This document shows, in pieces, positions 1-6,937 of a DNA stretch of 54,258 bases; within the stretch, counting starts at the first letter, position 1, and each line of letters begins with the position of its first letter. Location: NCBI GenBank assembly GCA_022827345.1, contig JAJDTB010000055.1:1-54258 (forward strand), read 5' to 3'. The stretch is from Gemmatimonadota bacterium (GTDB lineage Bacteria; Gemmatimonadota; Gemmatimonadetes; Longimicrobiales; Gaopeijiaceae). The translations under genes were made by a program, and so were the position numbers. The notes under the pieces were generated by a model. That model was not told the DNA's origin. It was given only the letters and a program-made list of their open reading frames with translations, and searched no databases.

Positions 1-1
1 G

Positions 2-139
2 CGCGTGAAGCGCTCCGTGCTGGCGTATTTCAAGGCACCGGGGAAGGGCTACCAGACGCGGATGAACCGCGTATTGGAGAGCTACGTCCGGCACCGGACG
101 GGGGAATCCGCCGACACGGGGAAGGGTGCGGGGCGCTGA
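2..139 (+). CDS. BrnA-type antitoxin, C-terminal end only
   Basis: The reading frame enters from the left edge and stops with TGA at 137-139, leaving about 45 residues. The segment around LAYFKAPGKGYQTRMNRVL matches the end of the BrnA antitoxin family (DUF4415), where a C-terminal ribbon-helix-helix carries a 'W/YFKAxGKGYQTRxNxVL' signature followed by a short basic tail. BrnA antitoxins neutralise the BrnT ribonuclease and repress their own operon. The partner brnT would lie upstream, outside the window. The last 14 residues (ESADTGKGAGR region) are low-complexity and not conserved. Seen: the motif. Inferred: the toxin partner. Confidence 0.75.
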   Translation, partial: RVKRSVLAYFKAPGKGYQTRMNRVLESYVRHRTGESADTGKGAGR

Positions 140-938
140 CACGGGTTCCCCGGTCGGTCCCTTCGCCTCGATGAACCGGAAGCCGGCTCCGCCGTCCCCA
201 TGGGGCGCTCGAATCTGAATCGCACGTGGCCGTTCCGGTCGTCCACCGCCACTCATGGCGGCACCCTTGGCCTTCCCGCGAGGGATCGTTGGTTCGGTAG
301 CGACCCGAAAGGGGTCGGGGGCAGGGGGTGCGCAAACCCACCTGCCCCCGAACCCGTAGCAGGCCCTCGGACTGCCGGGTCGCTAGCGTCACGGCCCGAA
401 CGCCCAGCACGCCACGGGCGAACGGGGCGGTGAGGCCGAAAAACGTTCCCGCGCCAGCGGATGGACGGGAACGCTGGTGCGCATCGCCGGGCGACCGAAG
501 TGCGCATCGACGCCCCGTGTCGTTTCCGCATTTCAGTACGGCTCCAAGTCGGGGCACTGGCTGCCGCCCAACCCGGCTCCGGCGAGTTGCACCTCTTCCG
601 GCGCTTGCCGCCGTGTCACGCCCGCCACTACGGGATGCCAGACCTGCTTCCAAGACGAAATCAGCGCTTCCCGGCTCGAAGGGCGGCGGAGAACTCAAGT
701 GTCTCCAAGGCTGGTCGGTCAACCCAGGCACACGATTCCAAAGCAAGTATTACGGTATCGGTGGCGATCGAGTTTCAATGGGTCGGCCGAGCGGCTTCCG
801 AGCCGGTCAGCCGCATCCGGGGTTCGGGAGAGCCGATGGCAATCGTGCACGACGGATCGTGCCGCGAGTTGTTAGATTGGCTTCTTGGGGGAGTCGTCCC
901 CGATGTCGACGACAACCACACCGAAAGGAGTCCATTCC
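140..938. other. Long non-coding stretch containing repeat copy A
   Basis: No convincing gene lies between the antitoxin tail and the lipoprotein at 939. Open frames on both strands here lack ribosome sites and protein-like composition. The stretch holds repeat copy A (191-570), with strong tandem hairpins, and a TAGATT promoter-like hexamer at 873-878 that probably serves the gene at 939. Confidence 0.5.
191..570. repeat. Dispersed structured repeat, copy A
   Basis: About 380 bases that align along their whole length with copy B (1768-2141), and in the distal part with copy C. Conserved blocks include GCCGTCCCCATGGGG at the start, GGCCTTCCCGC in the middle, and CCGTGTCG and GGGGCACTGG at the end. 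Copy A folds into tandem hairpins: CGACCC/GGGTCG (301-317), then TCGGGGGCAGG/CCTGCCCCCGA (315-351), then CGTTCCCG/CGGGAACG (443-472), and AAGTGCG/CGCATTT at 498-527. Its role is unknown. It could encode a structured RNA, be a non-autonomous mobile element, or be the eroded remains of a gene. Confidence 0.6.
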
Positions 939-1565
939 ATGATGCTCAGAGCGCACGGCGGGACGGGGCGGAGGGTTGGGTTGCGCGGACTGGTATTCTG
1001 CGGGCTCCTGCTCGTCGCCCTCGGTTGCGAGGACGGAACCACGGAGCCGGAAGTCGCGACCCTTACGATGGAAGAGGCCGTGGCGCTGTTCGATGGCATG
1101 AGGGCGATTCAACAGGACACCACCTCCGCGATCCTTCACGCTTCCGAGGACAGCACGGTGGTGGCTTGTCCCATCGGTGGACGGGTCCGGGTGACGGGAA
1201 GCGCTTCGGAATCGGTCGCGGGAGATACGCTTAGGCTGGAAACGGACTTCACCGCTGCCCCCGCGGGCTGCCAGTTCTCCCAGGGAGGGCACCATTTCAC
1301 CACCGATGGCGATCCCGGCGTCCGCGAGCAGACAGTCGTGGTTATCGTCGGGCTCTTCGAGCATGTCGGTGTCGAGGGCACGGTGGCTGGCAGCTTGGAT
1401 TGGCAACTCGACGGCAGGTCCGGCTCCTGCGGCATGGATCTAGAGCTGACGGCGGAGCCGGACCTTTCGGGCAACGAGCCGGGCGTTGCCGGAACGCTGT
1501 CCGGCACGTTGTGCGATCACGACGTGGAGCTTGAAATCGAGAGTGTCTCCGGGCCGGGCGGCTGA
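939..1565 (+). CDS. Exported lipoprotein of unknown function
   Basis: The start is the first of two consecutive ATG codons at 939, chosen because AAAGGAG lies nine bases upstream. It gives 208 residues. Residues 1-31 are a signal peptide: basic start, hydrophobic stretch LRGLVFCGLLLVALG, then the lipidation cysteine in ALGC-EDG. The mature part is acidic, rich in Gly, Thr and Ser, and contains four further cysteines (near ACPIG, AGCQF, GSCGM and TLCDH). These could form two disulphides in the periplasm. No domain family is recognised. It stands alone between two repeat copies, with a TAGATT hexamer at 873-878 as a possible -10 box. It could be a surface beta-sandwich protein, but this is only a guess from composition. 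Confidence 0.8.
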   Translation: MMLRAHGGTGRRVGLRGLVFCGLLLVALGCEDGTTEPEVATLTMEEAVALFDGMRAIQQDTTSAILHASEDSTVVACPIGGRVRVTGSASESVAGDTLRLETDFTAAPAGCQFSQGGHHFTTDGDPGVREQTVVVIVGLFEHVGVEGTVAGSLDWQLDGRSGSCGMDLELTAEPDLSGNEPGVAGTLSGTLCDHDVELEIESVSGPGG

Positions 1566-1616
1566 CCCTCGGCGTGGCATTCTCCTCTCGGCTTTGCAAG
1601 CAGCGTACTCCCTGGG

Positions 1617-1750
1617 GCCACACTCCATGTGTCCCCGGCGAGGCCGACGAGCGGCTCCGCCCCTTCGACCCCGGACAGGTCCGCGCTCCCGAAGGGGTTC
1701 GCGGATTGCAGGATGTCGCCCGGGTGAACGACGCACTCGCCTTGGTCGCC
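1617..1750 (+). pseudogene. Fragment related to the unknown gene at 26.6-26.9 kb
   Basis: In one frame this reads GEADERLRPFDPGQVRAP, closely similar to AEADEGLRPLDPQEVHAS in the minus-strand frame at 26638-26910. The DNA also matches (shared GGCCACACTC, GACGAG-GGCT-CGCCCC-TCGACCCC and TTCGCGGAT blocks). Homology starts slightly upstream and fades near 1750, just before repeat copy B. The two copies are therefore remnants or alleles of one dispersed gene of unknown function. Confidence 0.45.
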
Positions 1751-1767
1751 GGTGCCGGCGAGGGTCC

Positions 1768-2141
1768 GCCGTCCCCATGGGGTGCCCCGGTTCCGAATCG
1801 GAGGTGGCCGCTCCGGTCAATCCGTCCCGCTCATGGCGGCGCGCATGGCCTTCCCGCAAGGGATCCTGGTTCGGGAGCAACCCCGGAGGCGGTGGCGAGG
1901 GTGTGAAAACACACTCGCCGCTACGCCGCACCGAGCCTTCGGCGAGGGGGGTTGCTCCCGCCACGGCACCTGTCGCCGGTGCGCCATCGCGCACCCGGCG
2001 GCGGTGCCGCAAAACATTACCGTGCCTGCGGATAAGCGCTAGTTCCGGTGTGAGTCGCCGGAGGGTCGAAGTGTGAATCGCCCCCCCGCGTCGTTTTCAC
2101 ACCGCAGTGCGGCATCGTACAGGGCGCTGGCCGTCCGTTGG
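1768..2141. repeat. Dispersed structured repeat, copy B
   Basis: This is the full-length partner of copy A, with nearly constant spacing of blocks (offset 1577 at the left, 1571 at the right). Where A carries GTGCGCATCG twice (near 478 and 500), B carries GTGTGAGTCG and GTGTGAATCG at the same two places. The downstream pairing arm changes with it: CGCATTT in A, TTCACAC in B. That is the pattern expected if base pairing is conserved. The mid-element hairpin is GGCGAG...TGTG-AAAA-CACA...CTCGCC at 1894-1919. Function is unknown. Confidence 0.6.
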
Positions 2142-2318
2142 AGCGCTCCCGCGCGGCGGATTCTACGCCTCTGGCCCGCGTGGCCCAATACTCGTCGTCG
2201 GCAGTCCCGGCGATGGCCACCGCGCCCCGCTGGTCGTGGGCTTTGGGTGGTCGGGGCGGCTTGCGTGAGAGAGGCGGCTTTCTTGGCGGAGGCGGCGGCA
2301 CTCTCTGCCTCCATCCGG
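2142..2318. other. Intergenic stretch without a recognised gene
   Basis: The minus-strand frame through here (reading AIAGTADDEYWATRARG) is weakly protein-like but has no credible start and runs into repeat copy B. It may be the decayed end of the small minus-strand cassette to its right. No RNA gene or terminator with a T-tract was seen. Confidence 0.3.
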
Positions 2319-2480
2319 TCACCTGTTCACCCTCCTTCTCCTGGTCACCAGTGCTGCCACCCATGCCACGAGGAAGGCCGCTACCGCGAGCGGGAGAAAC
2401 ACCCGCCACGACCAGCCGGTGACCTCTGCGACGACGCCCCCGACAATGATGGCGATCACGCGCGCCAGATGCTTCGTCAT
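2319..2480 (-). CDS. Small two-helix membrane protein
   Basis: The product is 53 residues. After MTKHLA there is a first hydrophobic helix (VIAIIVGGVVAEV), a short WSW turn, a second helix (FLPLAVAAFLVAWVAALV), and a basic tail TRRRRVNR. This hairpin layout with a positively charged end is typical of small phage holin-like or toxin-like membrane peptides, but no family signature is visible. The ATG at 2480 overlaps the stop of the preceding frame (ATGA), so translation is probably coupled. It is the last gene of a compact minus-strand cassette (3447 to 2319). Holin function is inference from size, topology and context only. Confidence 0.5.
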   Translation of the reverse strand: MTKHLARVIAIIVGGVVAEVTGWSWRVFLPLAVAAFLVAWVAALVTRRRRVNR

Positions 2481-2668
2481 TGCTCTTCCAGGATCCGCTC
2501 GTTGTCTCGCTTCCAACGCTCCCTGCAAATCCGGCACCGTAGCCTGCCACCGGACCCCGGGCGCAGATGCTTCGGGTTGATGCGTTTGCCGGGCTTGCAG
2601 TCGTAGCTGGTGTGGTAAACCCGAGCTTTGTTCGGAGTGCCATGCCCACCACACGGGCTTCTGCCCCC
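2477..2668 (-). pseudogene. Small zinc-finger/HNH-like protein, 5' end lost
   Basis: The open frame encodes about 63 residues, with clustered Cys/His ligands: PCGGH near the start, then HTSYDCKPG, then RCRIC followed by a basic helix ERWKRDNERILEEQ. A C-x2-H ... C-x2-C arrangement with a basic tail resembles the zinc-binding segment of phage HNH or homing endonucleases. No ATG, GTG or TTG start exists in frame downstream of the stop at 2669-2671. An ATG one frame away at 2670-2672 (MRGQK...) suggests that a single indel broke the start. Its stop overlaps the start of the next gene as ATGA. The fold assignment is tentative. Confidence 0.4.
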
Positions 2669-2719
2669 TCATTGCCTGCCTCGCTTCGTCACGTCCTCCC
2701 CCTTGGTCAGCAGACCGGA

Positions 2720-2872
2720 TCACTCACCTTTCTCGTGAAAAGGTTGATGATCCGGCGCAGGATGCAGACGACCCCGGTTCCGCCGACGGCAAGCGCGAAG
2801 TCCACCCCGATCCCGCGCCACAAAGCAAGCCCCGGGCAGACCGCGATGGCGCCGAGCGCGAACGCTGTTCAT
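2720..2872 (-). pseudogene. Small membrane protein fragment
   Basis: The frame ending at 2720 reads TAFALGAIAVCPGLALW, then a second hydrophobic run GVDFALAVGGTGVVCILRRI, and ends with FTRKVSDPVC. Both runs look like membrane helices and the codons end mostly in G or C. Just upstream the frame is closed by a TGA at 2869-2871. The ATG at 2870-2872 is out of frame by one, so either translation starts internally (for example at a GTG) or the start was damaged. It sits between two other coupled small genes. Confidence 0.35.
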
Positions 2873-3447
2873 GGCCTGCTCCTCGTCGTCGAGATCGGCG
2901 CGCCCTGTAAGGCGATGTGCAAGAGCAGCGCATGCCGAAAGGCGTCCTGCGGACTGCGGTCGGTGCTGGACCCGTCGCCCTTCGGTCGCAGCCCTGGCCA
3001 GAGTTGGCCGGACAGCGTCCCCCCCGATTGCTTCCGGTGGAGCGGACCTGCCATCGGCACCTCGTCCGCCAGCCGATTCCAAAGCGCGACCAGTGAACGT
3101 GACGGTTCGGCATCCTCGCGCGGGACTCGCGCCCGCATCAGTCCCAGAACGATCCGGAGTTCTTCCGGCCCCACCAGCAACGCTTCCGCGATGTCTCGCT
3201 GGAAGGGATGCTCCACCACCTTTTTCGCCGCAGCGAGATCGCCGTCTGCCCATGCCCTCGAGATGCCGTCGATCGTCGCGGCGACGAGCATCCCTGCGTC
3301 CGTGCCGATCGTAGCGTTGAGGGTCTCGCAGACTGCGTCGTAGGCACTCTCGTAGCCCGCCAGTTCGACGAACGCCGGGACGCGCTGCTTCAGCGCCGGT
3401 ACCGGATCCGGTTTCAATTTCAGGCGCAACTGCTGTAACCAGTTCAT
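2869..3447 (-). CDS. Hypothetical alpha-helical protein
   Basis: The ATG at 3447 (MNWLQQLRLKLK) was preferred over an upstream TTG at 3483; a GAGGCGG lies nearby. The product is 192 residues, largely helical and charged, with segments such as AYDAVCETLNATIGTDAGMLV and AAKKVVEHPFQRDIAEALLVG. Near the end DAFRHALLLHIAL recalls the 'DAFRHA' segment of some uncharacterised bacterial families, but I cannot name one with confidence. There is no signal peptide. It is the first gene of the minus-strand cassette, and its stop overlaps an ATG (ATGA at 2872-2869). The length and codon use make it a likely real gene of unknown function. Confidence 0.55.
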   Translation of the reverse strand: MNWLQQLRLKLKPDPVPALKQRVPAFVELAGYESAYDAVCETLNATIGTDAGMLVAATIDGISRAWADGDLAAAKKVVEHPFQRDIAEALLVGPEELRIVLGLMRARVPREDAEPSRSLVALWNRLADEVPMAGPLHRKQSGGTLSGQLWPGLRPKGDGSSTDRSPQDAFRHALLLHIALQGAPISTTRSRP

Positions 3448-5087
3448 TCGTCCGCCTCGCAACGCCTCCGCAGAAGGACTCAAGAGCGCGAAGAACCGCT
3501 AGCCATGCTACAATACAGGCCGTTCCCGCAAGTCGCGAGACGCGCGTCAAGGTCAGCGTCAAGACCCGCTGTTCGGCACCGAGGCCTGCGGGTGATTCAA
3601 AGCTCTGCGCCGCCTTCATGATGTCGGCCGCATATCATCCAGCCGGGCAATGACCGTCGATCGTTTCCGCCTGACTCCCCACGTTCGCGACTCCCCTCGC
3701 CACCTCGAGCTACAGGCCGCCGACCGCAGCCGGGTCGACCGCCCCAGCCGCCGGTGCATCCGCGGCACCGGTTTCCTCAGGCGGTGCCACCGATTAGTGG
3801 GTAGTGGCACGCGCCGTTACGCCCAAGGTAGACCCGTGCTTTCGCCACCCTGTGGGCTGCTTGGAAGATCCTTCCACCAGAAAAGGTCATGCTCAGCGTA
3901 TGCGAGTTCCTTCGCAATCCGAACGTCTCTGGTCCTCGTCTGGTGACCTTGCCTCTAGACCGGGGCGCGAAGGAGGTGCGTCTTGCGGCGGGTACGCCTT
4001 CTTTGCCGCCGCAATCACGGCGAGTCCGTCTCGGGGATCACGGCCTTGGCGACGACTTCGAGTTGCTCGCGGGGTGCAGCCCGTCCGCTTGCCGGTGCGC
4101 ACGTCTGGAGCGCCCGGGGTGCGCATCGGCACCCCGTGTCGCTTTAGCGAGCGAATGCGGTCCTGATCCGGGGCACTGGAGGTACGCAAACCACTCCTGC
4201 GCGAGTTCGGACGGCGCCTTGCTCTCCGATTCACGTCCGTTCGGCATCCGCTCGGTTCGTTGATGGAGACCGCCACTCCGGCGACCCAGATCAGCCACCG
4301 GTCTGCCGGGGGTGGCGAAGCCGTGACTTGGAGTTGTCTTGGACGCTCACGATACCGTCGGACGGGCCGCTCTCTGTCGAAATCCCTTGGCTACTCTCGT
4401 GCCCCCTACAAGCGCTTCAAGAAGGGCACGCCGCCCGACGATCCGCCGCTGCGCCAGGAGTGCTCGATCAAGGGGTGCTGACGAATCCACCATCGCGACA
4501 CCTTCTGCGACCCCACTAGGCGCAGCACCGCGAGGTGGTGAAGGCGCTCAGTGAGACAAGACGCGAGGCTGGCGTGTCAGGCCGATTCGGTTTCCTTTTC
4601 CGGACCCCCTTGAGGAACTCCACCGGGCGGTGGCGGAAAGCGGGGAGCGACGGCGCATCGCACCTGTTAGTTTCATTCAGATTAGATGGCTTCGGATCGG
4701 GTCTTGGCGACGGACGCCCCCAAACCAGCAGGAGGAGATCGCCGGGATGCTCTGGAAACCACGATCCCTTTCGATGTTCCGGTCGTTACGGTAAGGCAAA
4801 GCCTGGCGGCGATCCGCAACTTTCGTGGACACTCCCGATAAGCGCACCAACATTCGCAGTTCCAGCGATCATGAGCTTCGGGAACCTCCCGGTTGCGACC
4901 GGCTTGGCAATCCGCCCCATCTGGATGCCGCCTCGGTTCGGTCGCCATTAGATTCGGTGGATCCACTTAAGGGCGGCAGCAGACCGATGGTGAGCGTTCG
5001 CGGAAGGGGGACCTGCTCTCCTCGACCCACACCTCGACGCTGCCGTACACAAGATCTTCAACCAACACAGAGACAAGGAGCACCGCC
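3448..5087. other. Accessory non-coding stretch with partial repeat copy C
   Basis: No frame here shows a start site, protein-like composition and codon bias together. The stretch contains repeat copy C (4091-4185), a short frame ending PLRQECSIKGC at 4391-4481 that might be a gene tail, and TTAGAT motifs near 4682 and 4948. The second (TAGATT at 4949-4954) is a candidate -10 box for the SDR gene at 5088. Confidence 0.4.
4091..4185. repeat. Dispersed structured repeat, partial copy C
   Basis: Matches the right part of copies A and B: two GGTGCGCA-type direct repeats (near 4093 and 4118), then CCCCGTGTCG, then GGGGCACTGG. Similarity with copy A continues weakly to about 4210 (CGAGTT, GGCGC). 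The left half, with the GGCCTTCCCGC block, is absent. Read on the minus strand in one frame, all three copies contain a 'T/ATRGxDxH' peptide, so an ancestral coding role cannot be excluded. Confidence 0.5.
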
Positions 5088-5906
5088 TTGGGCAAGATCA
5101 TACTCGTCACGGGAGCCTCGTCCGGCATGGGCCGGGAGGCCGCGATCCTCCTGGCCAGCGGGGGACATACCGTCTACGCCGGCGCACGCCGGGCGGAGCG
5201 CATGGACGACCTGTCCGCACACGGCATCACCCCGGTCGAGATGGATGTCTCGAAGGCTGAAGACAACGAGCGGGCCGTCCGCCGCGTCATCGACGCCGAG
5301 GGACGCATCGACGTTCTGATCAACAACGCTGGCTTCGGCCTCTACGGCACGGTCGAGGACATCCCGCTCGACGACGCGAGATACCAGTTCGAGGTCAACC
5401 TGTTCGGCCTCGCCCACCTTACCCAACTCGTCCTGCCGCACATGCGGGCGCAGGGCGGAGGCCGGATCGTCAACACCTCCTCGATGGGCGGCCGGATCTT
5501 CACGCCCTTCGGCGCTTGGTACCACGCGACGAAGCACGCGCTCGAAGGCTGGTCGGACTGCCTGCGCATCGAGACCGCGCCCTTCAACATCCAGGTCGTC
5601 CTCATCCAGCCGGGGCTCATCCAGACCGAGTTCGGCCACGTAGTGGGTGGGAGTCTTCAGAAGTACTACGCCGACAGCGCCTACAAGGCCGGGCTGGACC
5701 GCTTCTTTGCGATGGCGTCGGATCCGAAGGCCGCCAGCCGCGGCACGGACGCCAAGGTGCTCGCGAACGTGTTCGTCGAGGCGGCGACCGCAGCCCGGCC
5801 GCGAAGGCGGTACGTGAAGGGCGCGACGGCGCGTCCGCTGATGTTCATCCGCAAGTGGCTGGGCGACGGAATCTACGAGTCCGTGCTGCGCCGCACCTTC
5901 GGATGA
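5088..5906 (+). CDS. Short-chain dehydrogenase/reductase
   Basis: TTG start at 5088 with AAGGAG at 5075-5080. The product is 272 residues, normal for the classical SDR family. The dinucleotide motif TGASSGMG is at residues 8-15, and NNAG near 88 stabilises the Rossmann fold. Catalytic Ser is in NTSSMGG, and Tyr/Lys in WYHATKH. These enzymes are cytosolic NAD(P)-dependent alcohol/ketone oxidoreductases. The substrate cannot be read from the sequence. The C-terminal part after residue 185 is long and basic, like SDRs acting on large hydrophobic alcohols. No operon partner is evident. A short frame overlaps its stop as ATGA. A link to the sterol locus 15 kb away is possible but unsupported. Confidence 0.92.
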   Translation: MGKIILVTGASSGMGREAAILLASGGHTVYAGARRAERMDDLSAHGITPVEMDVSKAEDNERAVRRVIDAEGRIDVLINNAGFGLYGTVEDIPLDDARYQFEVNLFGLAHLTQLVLPHMRAQGGGRIVNTSSMGGRIFTPFGAWYHATKHALEGWSDCLRIETAPFNIQVVLIQPGLIQTEFGHVVGGSLQKYYADSAYKAGLDRFFAMASDPKAASRGTDAKVLANVFVEAATAARPRRRYVKGATARPLMFIRKWLGDGIYESVLRRTFG

Positions 5907-6109
5907 GGGACCGGCTTCGCCGTTGGCACGACGGATCGCTCTTCGGCCTCCGCTCCGTGGCCGACTTGCTGGACTGCGGTCACCGACGCGCCCGGATAAC
6001 CATTGACCAACTGATCGACTCGGGCCGAGCCGAAAAAAATCGACCGCTGGCGTCTACCGCCTTGGGAGCCGGGGACGCGACCTCGGGCGGGCTCTCAACG
6101 CGGATGTAA
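5903..6109 (+). CDS. Possible small coupled protein, unknown
   Basis: The ATG overlaps the SDR stop codon (ATGA at 5903-5906), which suggests translational coupling. The 68 residues include a basic, helix-prone middle (VADLLDCGHRRARITIDQLIDSG) that faintly resembles a helix-turn-helix, but no family is recognised. The C-terminal half is low-complexity. It could be a chance frame, and confidence rests mainly on the overlap. Confidence 0.25.
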   Translation: MRDRLRRWHDGSLFGLRSVADLLDCGHRRARITIDQLIDSGRAEKNRPLASTALGAGDATSGGLSTRM

Positions 6110-6212
6110 CCCCCCATCGGTCGCCAAGGAATCGCAGAGCCGAGGGACGTAAGGCTCACCTCGTCCTTGCCCCCGGTCCGATGGCGTGCTCGCGACCTCG
6201 CGAACTCGACGG

Positions 6213-6836
6213 TTAGCCGATTGGGAACACAAAGCCGCTCTGAATGTTCAGGTGCCGCGTCTTGGAGTCGTCGTCGTCGATCGGGGCGAGTCCGAGCGCG
6301 TAGATTGCGTCGAGTCCCAGACGGAGGCTGCCTGCGAGAGGAATCTCGACACCTCCGCCGAAGGCCAGCCCATAATCCCAGGTCTCGATGTCGAAGTCCG
6401 CGAAAGGCGGATCGACGCAGGGCGTGACCACGCTCAACCCTTCCAGAGTCCCCTCCACCTCGCACGAGAGTCGATAGGCCGCCCAGGGGCCAGCCATCAC
6501 GCCGACCGAAAACCCGCCGTCGCCCGACGTGCCCACCCTCGCCAAGGCCGAAAGTTGGATGTAGTCGAAGCTGAGCGTGATCTTGCCACCCTCGACGTTG
6601 CCGCTGCCGCCCTTCTGCGCGTACGCGCCGCCGAACCGCAGGCTCAGCACGCTGGCCAGGGGAACACCGAGGTCCATCCCCGCGACGATGCCGGAAACGG
6701 ATTCCTCCTCGACGCCCGCCTCTTCGATGGACACCGTACCGAAGCCGACTCCGCCTTTCAGACCAAGGGTGGTCTTCTGGGCGGTTGCCGGGGCTGCAAT
6801 CAGAACAAGACCTGCCAGTAAAACGAGTCTTCGCAT
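6213..6836 (-). CDS. Outer-membrane beta-barrel protein (porin family)
   Basis: Starts at ATG 6836 with GGAGAA upstream. The product is 207 residues. Residues 1-19 are a signal peptide ending AAPATAQ. The rest alternates short hydrophobic strands with acidic loops (TLGLKGGVGFG, SLRFGGAYAQKGG, FDYIQLSALARVG, LRLGLDAIYALGL), and it ends in an aromatic-rich strand, as in small OmpA/OmpX-like barrels (the PF13568-type 'outer membrane protein beta-barrel'). It lies downstream of TonB receptor 1 on the same strand, separated by a 9-bp hairpin and a TAGATT hexamer, so it may have its own promoter. A decayed paralogue is at 15469-15630. Confidence 0.85.
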   Translation of the reverse strand: MRRLVLLAGLVLIAAPATAQKTTLGLKGGVGFGTVSIEEAGVEEESVSGIVAGMDLGVPLASVLSLRFGGAYAQKGGSGNVEGGKITLSFDYIQLSALARVGTSGDGGFSVGVMAGPWAAYRLSCEVEGTLEGLSVVTPCVDPPFADFDIETWDYGLAFGGGVEIPLAGSLRLGLDAIYALGLAPIDDDDSKTRHLNIQSGFVFPIG

Positions 6837-6870
6837 GATGGACGTTCTCCATTGGGTTGGATAACGCGAC

Positions 6871-6895
6871 CGCGGAACCACAGCGCGGTTCCGCG
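6871..6895 (-). terminator. Intercistronic hairpin
   Basis: CGCGGAACC (6871-6879) pairs perfectly with GGTTCCGCG (6887-6895) around a 7-base loop. It lies in the leader of the barrel gene, after TonB receptor 1. There is no T-tract, so it could be a weak terminator, an mRNA stabiliser or a leader control element. Confidence 0.35.
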
Positions 6896-6905
6896 GGAGC
6901 GCCGT

Positions 6906-6911
6906 AATCTA
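6906..6911 (-). promoter_or_regulatory. Possible -10 box (TAGATT)
   Basis: TAGATT reads on the minus strand within GTTAGATTACGG, 70 bases before the barrel gene start. The same hexamer precedes the lipoprotein (873-878), the SDR (4949-4954) and TonB receptor 1 (10227-10232). No clear -35 was found, so this rests on recurrence only. Confidence 0.3.
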
Positions 6912-6937
6912 ACGTCTGGCCGACAGCCTCAGCCTCC

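Noticed and set aside
191-4185. Diversity-generating retroelement template/variable repeats
   Set aside because: Differences among copies are not concentrated at adenines, no reverse transcriptase is present, and no lectin-like target frame exists.
871-6912. Integron attC sites (GTTAGAT resembles GTTRRRY)
   Set aside because: The matches lack paired inverse core sites and the cassette spacing, there is no integrase, and the same motif is better explained as a -10 promoter box.
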